A stretch of 64,000 bases of DNA from Alitta virens (Eukaryota; Annelida; Polychaeta; Phyllodocida; Nereididae): positions 30,577,250 through 30,641,249 of the forward strand of contig OW028579.1 in the NCBI GenBank assembly GCA_932294295.1, read 5' to 3'. Of this stretch, positions 12,058 through 22,631 are shown piece by piece. A program made the translations under genes and the position numbers. Position 1 is the stretch's first letter; each line of letters opens with the position of its first letter. The notes beneath the pieces are model-generated. The model made no database searches. It saw nothing but the letters and a program-made list of their open reading frames with translations, and was not told the DNA's origin.

Positions 12058-12651
12058 CTACAACAGACGAAACATCGAAGTTATACAAAAAGAAAGAAAA
12101 TGTGAATAACATAATTGTACGCCATCGATTATTTGTATTAATATGAACTTTATATAAATATATATATATATATAAAAACTTCATATCAAAGTTCAGCTAA
12201 GTTTAACACATACCATGCGTTTACCTCGAGTGAGCATCCTTCATTGTTTTCTAATCACTAGAAAAAAAAAAAAACCAATTGACAATGATTATTGAACTTG
12301 TAACTAGGTAATCTCGCTTAAAATTACAGCAGTTTGGTCACTGTAATTTTTGAAAGAAGAAATATGGTCAGAATTCTGAAATCAATTTTATCAGTCAGAA
12401 ATCTTTCGCATCTCCATTGTTAAAAAAAAGAGTACCGTTTAGCATAACGAAACACTACATATCACTGACAATCATTTATTATAGTCGCTGTCAGGTTATT
12501 TGGAGACTTTCGTTTTGTTTAATTTTTTTTTGATAAATATCAGTTTAAAATCTTTTTGATAAATATTATCAGTTTAAAATCTTTTAACTACATTGTCATA
12601 AAGAACTATGTTGCTTTTGTATGTATCTTTTGAATATAATAGGCCGCAGGA

Positions 12652-12670
12652 GCGGCCCCGTAGGGGCCGC
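12652..12670. other. Perfect GC hairpin
   Basis: GCGGCCCC and GGGGCCGC form an 8-bp perfect stem with a 3-base loop, and GCCGC/GCCCGTAGGGC repeats lie just outside. It stands out in very AT-rich surroundings. No function assigned. Confidence 0.5.
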
Positions 12671-12949
12671 CCGTAGGGCTTTTATGACTAGAGATTGGCC
12701 AAAAACAAAATCTACTGTCATGCTATTCTCAGATGACCGGATCGAACTATGTTGTCCTAATTAATCTGCGCGGCCATGATGCGCACAAAATAATAATGAC
12801 CTACTTACACAAAAATCGTTCTTAACAGCTCTTAACTTAAGATCTAGCAGACAAATTGAATTAACTCACATTAAACACTATTAATGATCATTTCTATGTG
12901 ATTCAAGACTGGACAAGCAGTAGAAGTATGGTTTTGAATGTTCCATGGT

Positions 12950-13330
12950 AGGGATGTCCACTGCCGTGATTTTCCACAAAGCTAGCCAACTAAATGAACG
13001 TTCGACCAATCAGAGCAGAGCTTATTTAATTACTAGGCCATTTGCTAGGCAACGAGCTTTAACAAACTCTGTGATTTGCCGTGGCGCTTAGGTTTTAAAT
13101 CAATACGCCGTCATGATGCGCGCTTACAAAAAAGGCCTTTAGAAACGTCACAATTAAAACTTTTATTTATGACGTCACAGAAAATGGCTTTGGCGCCGCA
13201 CCACTGGCGAACAAAAAACGATGTGTTCGCTCAACCGGAACGATCGCGATTATGGTTGTTATTACTTGAAAATGGCATCAAACTTCAAAGTATCATTTTA
13301 GTACTAATTCTACAACTCCTGCGGTCTCTC
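12950..13330. promoter_or_regulatory. Possible promoter region upstream of the minus-strand gene
   Basis: A locally GC-richer block lies 0.7-1.1 kb beyond the first candidate ATG of the minus-strand gene. It contains ATGACGTCAC (CRE-type) at about 13170, then AAAATGGC (YY1-type), TTTGGCGCC (E2F-type) at about 13190, and CCAATCAGAGC (CCAAT box) at about 13006. Such combinations are common in CpG-type bidirectional promoters. No transcription data; motif reading only. Confidence 0.35.
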
Positions 13331-14540
13331 ATGCACATTGCATATTCATATTAAAGATATACTGTATATTTCTCATTTTATAGCCCTTTAAACAGGCTTC
13401 TTCAGAACATCCGACTGAAAGCTCTATTAGATGAGCTACTTCCAGTATTAAAATTCTAAAATTGAAAATTTGGTTTGACCACCCTATTGTGATTCGCGTT
13501 TTCATCCATTAATTTTTGAGTTACAAAGTTGTGTCATAGAAAATAAGAAACTTTAGGTGTTGTTTTACCTAAATCCCGAATTTCAACAAAATACATTCAT
13601 AAATAAAGTAGCGCCGAATTTTGAAAGTTAAGGCAATTTCGCGAAACAGATTTTTATTGCAGTAGCGCGACGCTGTTTTTAGCTTCAAACAAACGTCCGT
13701 AACTCGAGATTGATTTGTCCTACGCAAAAACCGATTGCATATCTAAAATCTAGACGTCATAATTGACTACTAAACCAATTTTCAGAATTTTAGTTGTAAA
13801 GTTATAGGCTAGAGCGACCTGCAAAGTCGGCCTATTTTTATCAAAATACACGCTACACAGAAGTGGATACGTCGCGGTTTGAGTGGTAATTGTCAGTTAG
13901 GCCTAAACCTTCACACAAGTTCAAAGACACAAGTTCTTTCATATTCAGGCAAATGCAACCCTTACCATTAGGTACTATTGCTCCAATAGATGAAAAACTT
14001 GGCACTCACCTTGCAAGAATGCCTCTTCCCACCATCTTGTCTCCTCAGAAGTTTTTAACCAATCAGAGCAGCTTATAGACCGCAGCCAATCAGAGCCGTT
14101 GAAACAATTTAAAGCCCTCAGCTTTGGTTGACAAGAAATTTTATGGACATGAAAATATCATTTTCTGTATTTTTCATTCAAAATTTCTGAAATTTATATG
14201 CATGAAAGAAATACTGCTTAATTAGCTATACCTAAAATTTTAAATAGAATATATATGATTAATGATGAAACATAGGCCGTGAAAGCCATGTCCCCGAAAG
14301 ATGACATCAGTTCAAAAAGGTCAAAATTTTAAATGCTGATCTCAGAAAACTGAGTCAAAGTACTCATTAAATTTTTGCTGAAATCACATCCTAAGGCTGA
14401 TATGTTGTTATGCTGTCCCTTAAAAGCAACATATTGTGTCTCAGGGAGTCAGAGCATGGCAAAACCTGTTGGGGGACATACCCATGTCCCCCAAACATCA
14501 CGTGTGTCCCCCAAAGGTTGGTCGAGTGTCTCCCATAGGT
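13331..14540. other. Gene-free stretch
   Basis: No supported exon. The CCAATCAGAGC-type box recurs near 14058 and 14082. The remainder is AT-rich single-copy-looking DNA. Confidence 0.4.
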
Positions 14541-14549
14541 TCAATAAAG

Positions 14550-14555
<6 letters not shown>

Positions 14556-14597
<42 letters not shown>
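14556..14597. repeat. (TA)n microsatellite
   Basis: About 20 uninterrupted TA units. ORFs translating it as IYIYIY are artefacts. Confidence 0.95.
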
Positions 14598-14600
<3 letters not shown>

Positions 14601-14989
14601 GCAGAGTTATAAGATAATCATGTTTATGTGCTCAGTTACTCTTTAGATATATAGCATTAAATTTCAGTTAAGTTCATATCTGACATTTAGGCCTATGGTT
14701 ATCAAATCATGTCTGAAATATATTGCTTGATAAGATCATCTCATATATACGCTAACATATAAATGTCATCTGCAGAGTAGCTTTTGAAAAGTAATGCGAT
14801 TTATTCCATTCGATACATCAAGGTTAATGTCTGTCTACAGTCTTGACAGGTCTCTGCTTGTCTCTGCAAATCATGGTTGCCTGTGTCTCATATATAATTT
14901 GCCTTGCACTATATTGCAGTAACCTCAGCAGACCACTTCACCTATCCAGCTAATATTGCACTAGGACAGCTTTTAAGTATTAGTCATAT

Positions 14990-15240
14990 CTCGAGGAGGA
15001 GGGAGTTAATTAACATTTTTGTTGGTTATATCCCGAAGCCGAAGTCAGAGAAATATAACTTATAAGCAACAAAAATGTTAGTTAACTCCCAACTATGAGG
15101 AATATAACTAACTTATACTCCATCAAATATATTAATTTGTTTGATTGTTTGATTTGTTTAACTGCTCTTATTAAGCAATTGAAGTATAGTTTGCACTCAG
15201 GAGTTAGTTAACTAACATTTACGTTGGTTATATCCTTCTA
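14990..15240. repeat. Foldback repeat with three related arms
   Basis: GGAGTTAATTAACATTTTTG plus TTGGTTATAT at about 15002-15032 is inverted at 15052-15096 (AACAAAAATGTTAGTTAACTCC) and direct again at 15199-15232 (GGAGTTAGTTAACTAACATT). The arms could form alternative hairpins. This looks like a nested or partly duplicated foldback MITE. An (AG)n run follows at 15246-15263. Confidence 0.65.
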
Positions 15241-15564
15241 TGAAGAGAGAGAGAGAGAGAGATGCATTTATTTCAACCATAATCATATGAACAATAGGAA
15301 AACTATCTTGGTAGAGTATAACAGGTTCTGCTGTTCTGCTGTACATGTCAGGCTTACATTTTTTGTATGCTTTGAATATTTGTGACAATTCTACTCAGTT
15401 CCCTATTTGCCCAGCTAAGTGCTTCATCATTGCAACTGTCATTTATGTCAAATGGACATTATTTTTCCATACCAACCACATATTTGTAATTCTGTCTTGA
15501 TATGGATTTTTTTTTCCAATCTACCCAGGGTCTTTTTTCAGCATTAAGAGCTTACATTCTTCTA

Positions 15565-15845
15565 GAGTTTCTATTGGTTAAGGTCCTGACTAGATCTGCC
15601 GAAGGTCCTGGGTTTGAATTCCGGCCCAGGCACTCTTCTTGGACTGCATCTCAGCTGGTCACATGAGATGTCAAATTACTGTCTTGTACTCAGTGTCTAT
15701 GCTGGGGCAAGTAAAAGACCCCACCCATGGACTTTATTTGAAACATGGTTTAGACTCCTAGCCTTATCATCTCATCATTATGTCTGCTGACTAAGCTTCA
15801 GGCCAGCAGCATTGAGTGCATATATTGAATAAAATACTATTACAG
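15565..15845 (+). mobile_element. tRNA-derived SINE, family 2
   Basis: The tRNA-like head has a B box reading GGGTTTGAATTCC at about 15611. The body contains CTTGTACTCAGTGTCTATGC, then GTAAAAGACCCCACCCATGG, then CTCATCATTATGTCTGCTGA. The same body is present at 61985-62215 and in part at 62600-62760 and 47620-47735. It ends in an A/T-rich tail near 15840. Confidence 0.75.
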
Positions 15846-15904
15846 TGTTGTCCAAACATGGAATTTTATTGCAATAGCACTAACTATAATGCTAAACTTA
15901 GTAT

Positions 15905-15935
15905 GATATAGGTATAGTATAGTATAGTATAGTCA
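15905..15935. repeat. Short GTATA/ATAGT tandem repeat
   Basis: Several units of TAGTA after GATATAG near 15908-15934. Confidence 0.7.
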
Positions 15936-16635
15936 TAGATATTATATGTACTCTTGTGGAAAGTCTGGAGCGTGCCAGCAAACTAAATATGAGTAAATGT
16001 AAAATATATAGTATGTCCATTTAGCTTTTTCTTTATTGACTAACCATTAAAGATGCAATTTTCTTCTTCTTTTTTCTTTTTTTTTTCGTTCAAATCCTTA
16101 ATTCTTTTTTTTTTTTTTTTTACTAACGACCATCATCTGCCAAACTCAATGTGAATTATTTTTCTAAAATCCACATAAATAACATCTGAATTCTGATAAT
16201 TCACTTTTCTTCCCATTTCGATAATTGCCTAATTACTTGAAAGTTAAGTTGATTACCGAATTTAAACACATTTTATGGGGTTCATTTTTGTCTGAAGCAC
16301 TCCAGGTAATCTTGAAGTTTAAGGAAGCCATTAATGCTCTTAATAAGAGAAACTTGCAGGGTTTCTTTTATTTAAAAAAAATTCATTAATGCTGCATTAA
16401 TGTCAAAAACTGTCTCTGAAAATGTCAAGTTGCTTCAGAAAGACAAACTAATGGACTCATTGAATAAAGACCAACACAAATTAAGACCCTTAACATTGGA
16501 CATTACGATATACAATACGAACTTTATTGACTTGATTTACACATCTTGAATGTATGTTCAATGGCTAGTGGGTATGTTATATATTCTCCACTACGCTGGT
16601 GCGAGCCAATCAGAATGGTTCATTGTCATCCAGCA

Positions 16636-16800
16636 TGTGTATGTTGGATGGATGGGGGTGTATGTTGGATGGCTGCAGTGTATGTTGGATGGCTGCAATG
16701 TATGTTGAATGGCTGCAATGTATGTTGAATGGCTGGTGGGTAGTACTGGGTATGTATGGCTCCAGTGTATGTTGGACAGCTGCAGTGTATGTTGTACAAT
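16636..16800. repeat. Minisatellite, about 20-bp unit (TGTATGTTGGATGGCTGCAG)
   Basis: About seven degenerate units in head-to-tail order, with TTGGATGG/TTGAATGG variants. The overlapping ORFs on both strands (repeating HTLQPSNI or MYVEWLQC) are products of the repeat and not genes. Confidence 0.85.
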
Positions 16801-17429
16801 GATTTGCTGTAATTTGTTGCAGCATATTATAACAATAGTGGATGGTAAAGCATCCAACATAGTTTTGTGGGATGAGGAAAATTGTATTGGCCGAGGCAAA
16901 GCAAGTAATACAACAAAAAAGGTGATAGCTAATTTGAATTCCTTATTGAAGAGTTCTTTGGCAAGTAAATATGGTTCGAAAATTGTAATATTTGAAATTA
17001 AAAAGAAGAAAGGTCTTTCATCTGGGGAATTTTGCTCACAGCTCACAACGTGTAGGCGTTAATGTGGGATGTTGAAGATCAATTGCTGTCTCCGAGTTAC
17101 GAAGTATTCTTTATTAAACTGACACCTTTCCTATTTGCAAATGCATTCTATGCAGTATTTGTTGGAACCTTCATTGACCAGTACAATTAGGGAAATTGTA
17201 CAAGAGAACCCACATTTGAGGTTAGTTAGTATGGTTACACTATAATGGAAGCCCCACCATTAGAGATCACCTCGATATTAAGACCAAAACTTTCTAGCTG
17301 ATTAAAACACTTCTTTGTCACAATTCCATTTCTGCTGCTGCTCAGCAACCATTGATGGCCATAAGGATGACAAGAAGGCCAAGTAAATTTTGTTGCGTTA
17401 TGTGTCTGCTATCCTCAACTAGCTCTCAA

Positions 17430-17700
17430 TTTACACCATTGGCAGGCCTGTTCTAGCTTGAGCCTTTCTCAACACGCTGGTGAGTATTCACCCTGTGTGC
17501 AGCTAATACAGTGCTCCTTTGGTCCAGCACTCCACACTCTACATGTACAGTTGCCATCACTGCCTATAGCCAAGTACCCATTTACACCTGGGTGAAGTGA
17601 AGCAGTGGTTAAAGGAAGATCTGCTCAGTTCATCCATGCCAAGCCTGGGTTTATACCCATGACCACATGAGTACGAATCCACCTTATCCACTGAACCATA
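17430..17700 (-). mobile_element. tRNA-derived SINE, family 1, reverse copy
   Basis: Reverse-complement match to the 8900-9235 element: CAAGTACCCATTTACACCTGG, then TGAAGTGAAGCAGTGG. The head at about 17650-17690 is degraded (GTTTATACCCATGACC as the B box). Confidence 0.7.
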
Positions 17701-18592
17701 GTTTTTGTTATGGCTTCTATTTTATACACGCAGATTATTTATTGTTAACATTTCTGCCCATTTTGTGCTGCTGGAAAATGAAATACAAACACGTGTACGT
17801 TGGTTTTGAATCCAACTATCTATATACAATGGACTGTTTCTCATTGGTGGTAATTGGGAGGTTCCACCCACTGGCCCAAACTATGTACTGCATCTTGCAC
17901 TCTGAATAATGGAAGTAAACATGCAGGAATATGCATCTTACCACAGGTATCCCATCAATAAATAAATATGCCATGCTAATGCAACTTGTGACTTTGCTAG
18001 GTTTTAAAAGCTAAAAGCTAAGTGTCTGAGGCCAATGCACATTTTAGCATGAGAAAGCAGAAGCACTCCTGGGAGTTGCAGCATTTATTATACTGCAAAA
18101 GAAAAAACATAAAAACATACATGCAACTGTTAATGAAAGCTGAATGAAAGAGTAAATACACCTCGGATTGTGCCATCAAGGTAAGGTACTCTTAAGACCA
18201 AAGCCATCACGAGAATGAACATTACAATGGAATAACTTTTAAAATCAAAAAATAAATAATGTTATGTTAACCAATTGTCAACGTAAAAACTAATCTCTAT
18301 AATTGTTTATGGTCAAATGCAAGGAAGGGTAGTCCAGTTTCAGCAAGTGTCATCCATGTGTGGATAGTCTTTTGATTTGAATCCAATTATGGACAATTAT
18401 GTGCCTGTTTAAAAGACTGTTCACAAAACATTTGTAGATAGACCGACTTCTTGATCTTAATAAAAAAAAATATTTAAAAAAGACTTTAAAAATCACTCGA
18501 GCAGGGTAAACTGAGATTTCACCACAATGTTTGAACTGAATTTGGCTAAATTTGCATTCGACAGTGATTGTTTATTTATTTATGTTTTGCAG

Positions 18593-18727
18593 GCAGGACT
18601 TGCGAGATCAATATGAACGAATGTGAGTCGTCGCCTTGCCACCAGGGGGCTACATGTGTGGACATGGTGGCAGGATTCAAATGCTTGTGTCCCCCAACAC
18701 TCACTGGAGAACACTGCCAGCACCGAG
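18593..18727 (+). CDS. EGF-like exon of the host membrane protein
   Basis: Internal exon, phase 1 on both sides. The acceptor TTATGTTTTGCAG ends at 18592 and the donor CACCGAG|GTAAGA begins at 18728. Its first residues (GRTC) complete the EGF unit left open by the exon at 149-385, and it then encodes one full EGF-Ca-like unit (NECESSPC...C...FKCLC...GEHC). The N-E-C start and aromatic F fit calcium-binding EGF modules. It joins in frame to the membrane exon at 21301. The intron before it, about 18.2 kb, contains the opposite-strand gene at 5.6-12.2 kb. Confidence 0.85.
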
Positions 18728-20159
18728 GTAAGATGACGTCATCAAGTGTAACCTAATTAACTTGGTGCCAAATCGTGATTCTATGATCAAAATGTATGAT
18801 CAGGTGGTTGTTTAGGACCTATCTGCAAGCCTTATTAACTTTCATTTATGAATGTTTAGGGTTTATGAGCAATCGGATTGAACAATCAAATAGATGCAAC
18901 TTGAGTGGTTCCTGTGGTAAAAACAGGCCAATTACTTATAATCAGTGACCCTTGTGTTATGAGGTATGATATGAATGGGGACTTAATTCATGTGTGATCA
19001 TGGAGTCTCTAGTGACTCCATGGTGTGATAAAAACATAAGCCCTGGATCCAAGAATATGATATATGGCTACACAATTAAGGAATCCATGCAGAACTTACT
19101 GAAATGCCAATGAAGCGAACAAATAATGTTTAACAAACAAACCAAAAACAAAGAAACACTGAACACACCAATTATATGAGCTTACGCTCCTTCCGGTAGT
19201 GTGTGTAAATCTGTTTTTGAATCATTGAGGTTGAATGTTGGTTAGTCTATGAGAAATTTCGGAGCGTCACAAACTCTTTCAGTCATGTGATTTCTATGGA
19301 GCTGCCGCAAATCTTTGTTTGCTGTAAAATCTTTGTTTGCTGTAAAACAATCGGCTTTCACTAAATCTTTAATTTTAAAAATATATACGAGTTCTAGTGC
19401 ATTAAAATAGTTGTACTTGCCAATTCAGCGCTAACTGTCAAGGATTTCAAATCGTTAAACAACACCGACATGCTATACGCAAAACCAGAGAGGAACTGGC
19501 AAAACGCGCTATGCTACGGTTTCTTTGCACCAGAGGACGCCACTGTACAGCAAGACAGCCACCAGCGCCCCTAGCGGAATTTGTACAAAGCGTCATCAGG
19601 CAATTCAACAGTGTTGACAGCATATAATCCAAGCTTTCCGCTCCTTCTGTCTCTGGCAGATAACATATTATAACTTGCACCACCTACATGATGCATTATT
19701 GTAGACCTACTCAATTAAACCAACACCAGCCATACTACTTGTGATGCCCATCCCATGTTGCAAATGATATCTGTATAATCTCTAAACAATTCTTTGAGAC
19801 TTTACTAATAATGGAATCCTAGCATATCCCATCTTGGTGTCAGATTGACACGATCGCATGAAGCCATCCCATCTAATATTTCACTGCATGTTTTGTGGAA
19901 ATGATACATATCAAAAAGTATTGATGGACAGTTTTCACATTGGTACAGAACAGGTTCAGTGCATGTAAAATATAATATCATTATATCATGTTATAAGTCA
20001 GGGCAAAACTAATATACCTAACCCCAGGGTAGTTACCCAGGACCAAACCAAAGCTTTTCATATGAGCTTTTGAGTGACTGTAAACACAGTGCCACCTAAA
20101 TGTAAATGAAATTTTTGGGGGTTCACAGTCTGCCGGTATATACACCCAATCAGCTAACT

Positions 20160-20345
20160 TTACAATTACACCCGTAGCAGGCCAACCCTGAGTCTTTCTC
20201 AAGTCCCTCGGGTCTTGACCACGGCGTTAATCATAGGGGCTTAAGAGCTCACACAATTGCCATCAATGTGAGTGCCAAATACCCATTACACCTGGGTGGG
20301 GTGAGGCAATGCTTGAAGAGGATCTGCCCAACCCTCGAAGCCAGT
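20160..20345 (-). mobile_element. tRNA-derived SINE, family 1, truncated reverse copy
   Basis: CCCATTACACCTGGGTGGGG and GGCTTAAGAGCTCACAC match the body of the 8900-9235 element in reverse. The tRNA-like head is missing or replaced by a T run at 20350. Confidence 0.7.
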
Positions 20346-21300
20346 GGTGGTTTTTTTTATTGGATTTAAACAATATACATAGTATTATATAGATCACATG
20401 ATATTAAACATTCAAATAATTCCAACCAGATGCACATACGTGCATATTTGGTAAACTATATACAATTATATTATTCAATATTCATGTATGGTTTGGATAA
20501 TTGAAAACTAATTAACGGCTAAGTACATATTAAATCCAATAATAAATAATATACATAATTTTAAGTAAGTTGTAGGTTCGAATATATGCTACTCTATGAT
20601 TAGCAAGCAAATAGTTTTAACAACTAAACCATGGTATCCCATCCCAAACACAGGCTTCAGAATATATATTTGCTTCCAACTTAAGCCTGTTTCTGACTGC
20701 AAAGATGTCAGGGATCCATACTTATTACACTTAACTGGAATATATATGCAATTAGGTTTCATTTATATCACCAGATCCAGAATAGATAGTGCTAAACCTG
20801 GTAATAAGGTAGACCTGGATGACTGTCCAGCATAAGATGTCCTTCCTTCTCGGGAACTTGACACCAATACTTTTTGAATTATGTTGGGTCTTAGACAGTG
20901 CTAAATCGAATGACCTATACATACGTCATGGAGAAAGAATTAGATAAGTCACATTAATTTCCAGTCTGCAGATTATCACATTTACCAAATGCTTTGGATT
21001 GCTTTATTAAGAATATAAATTCAGGGAAACATTTCAGATTAAAAAAAAATACTGCTTTACAATGGCCCCTGATGATAAATTGGTGATTGTTCTGTCTGTA
21101 AAATTCAAATCTGGCATAAAGGCTAATCTACGTGTAATAGACCATTTCTCAATAATGGCCTTTGGAAGTATAAGAATTATACTGGCCTTTAGAAGTATAA
21201 GAATTATACAGTTTGCCATTATAAAATCATTTTGGTCTGGTGGATTTTTGCAATGTCTCAGAGCATATATTATAGAATCGTATTTATATTTCCCTTGCAG

Positions 21301-21502
21301 CCCATCCCAACCTGCCCCGTCCCCCAGACCTGATGCAGTACCCACACATTTCCATGAGGAGGAGCCACTTGCACAACTTGTGGATTATCGCAGGAACACT
21401 CTTGGGGGCGCTGTTGATTGCTGTGATGGTGATGGCAGTCTGCTACTGCAGATTCTATGGCATAAGAGGACCCACCAGCCAATTCAGATACAAACATCAT
21501 CA
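21301..21502 (+). CDS. Transmembrane exon of the host EGF protein
   Basis: The acceptor TATTTCCCTTGCAG ends at 21300. Entering in phase 1 from the 18593 exon, it encodes a short proline-rich stalk (HPNLPRPPDL), then a basic/polar flank and one strongly hydrophobic segment of about 23 residues (WIIAGTLLGALLIAVMVMAV). A short basic cytoplasmic start (CYCRFYGIRGP...FRYKHH) follows. The donor CATCATCA|GTGCGT at 21503 leaves phase 2, exactly what the exon at 40294 needs. If the donor were not used, the frame would stop three codons later. This makes the product a type I membrane protein. The intron that follows holds the whole Polinton. Confidence 0.8.
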
Positions 21503-22109
21503 GTGCGTATGATTTTATGACCTATTATTAATCAATCATGAAAAATGTAAACGTTTGTTTTTCTGTAAATTAATACTACTTTGCTTGCCATTCTTTACTT
21601 ACATTACTTAGTTTTCAAACAGATATTAAGCCGGGCAGACTTTGAGTGTGTAAGTTGTTTATCAAGCCTTTAATACCAGAAGGCTGTATTTTAACACATG
21701 GAATTTACATATTTATATTTTAATTAATACAGGTTTGGTTTTTATTTACATTTACGCTTCGGTTTAGGATGAATCCATTATTCGTATAACTTTTAAAGGT
21801 GTATACAGATATATATGTTTGGATTATCAAGTTTCTGTGCAATCACATACATTAGAAAGCTTGGGTAAATTGATTTTTTTAATGCTAAGTTACTCTTGGC
21901 TCTGGCATCTTTATGAAAAAGATTATAACATTCAATTATTTTAGCATGTAGGCAAATAAAATCTAAAAAGAAGGTTGTGGCAGACATTATACATGTTTCT
22001 TTGTATCTGTCACAGGATAGTGTATTTTAAAATAGCAAGATAGTATGGAATAAATATGTATCCACAATGCTGTTGTATTATGAAGTTGACAAGTAATGTG
22101 CACATATTT

Positions 22110-22115
22110 ATTAAA
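22110..22115. repeat. Left 6-bp target-site duplication (ATTAAA)
   Basis: Identical to 39665-39670. Six-base duplication is the mark of Maverick/Polinton integrase. Confidence 0.95.
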
Positions 22116-22229
22116 AGTAGTTACCGGTACAGTATAAACCCCCTTCGCCGCGAATTATCACCAGGTTATCGTAAACCTCCGGAATATCGCCAGGCGGCGC
22201 TGTAAGTATTAAGATTTGGCACCAGGTGG
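22116..22229 (+). repeat. Left terminal inverted repeat of the Polinton
   Basis: Identical base for base, by eye, to the reverse complement of 39551-39664. It ends where the iteron arrays of the two sides go out of register. It includes ACCGGT and AAACCCCCTTCGCCGCG. Confidence 0.95.
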
Positions 22230-22333
22230 CGTTGAGGATCATTAAGATTTGACACCAGGTGGCGCTGCGGGTAGAATATTTGGACACTAGGTGGAGCTGT
22301 AGACTTTTAAGAATTGACCGCTTGGTGGCGCTG
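22189..22333 (+). repeat. Left iteron array with CTCF-like cores
   Basis: Five units at about 22189-22202, 22219-22234, 22251-22267, 22283-22298 and 22316-22333, spaced 30-34 bp. The core is CACCAGGTGGCGCTG, with variants CCAGGCGGCGCTG, ACTAGGTGGAGCTG and GCTTGGTGGCGCTG. Spacers share TTAAGATTTG. The core matches the general CTCF-type consensus (CCANNAGRKGGCRS) and the similar insect CTCF motif. Whether host CTCF or an element protein binds is unknown. Confidence 0.75.
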
Positions 22334-22631
22334 TGTATGTAATATTTTTGGGGCACAAGGTAAATGTTATAATGGCTTGGGAAGAGTCCTATACACGTAA
22401 AAGCGTGATGAATTACTAATTATTTAATGATACAGGCATGACAATACTATAACCTCAGGGGGTTTTGGAAGTTGCTTGATAGTTAAACTTTGTAGGTAGC
22501 CCTACGTGATAATGGCATGAGCTATACACTGTTGTTGTAAAAGCTGTATATATAGGGGTAAACGTCATTAACTGTACAAACATTTTGATATATATTATAT
22601 AGAGAGAGATGTTTGTTAAGCAAGGTTAATA
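22334..22631. other. Leader between left terminus and polymerase gene
   Basis: No ORF. AT-rich, with TATATATA-like stretches at about 22547 and 22590. Likely contains the promoter of the polymerase gene; no specific element can be assigned. Confidence 0.4.

Noticed and set aside
16546..17062. Overlapping ORFs on both strands around 16.6-17.0 kb
   Set aside because: The repeating part comes from the 20-bp minisatellite. The plus-strand remainder (IVDGKASNIVLWDEE) has no splice support or recognised motif.
19001..19026. Short inverted repeat ATGGAGTC/GACTCCAT
   Set aside because: An isolated 8-bp stem of the sort expected by chance in a window this long.
19447..19683. Minus-strand ORF in a GC-richer island at 19.4-19.7 kb
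   Set aside because: No motif, no splice partners; the base composition may reflect a decayed repeat or regulatory DNA.
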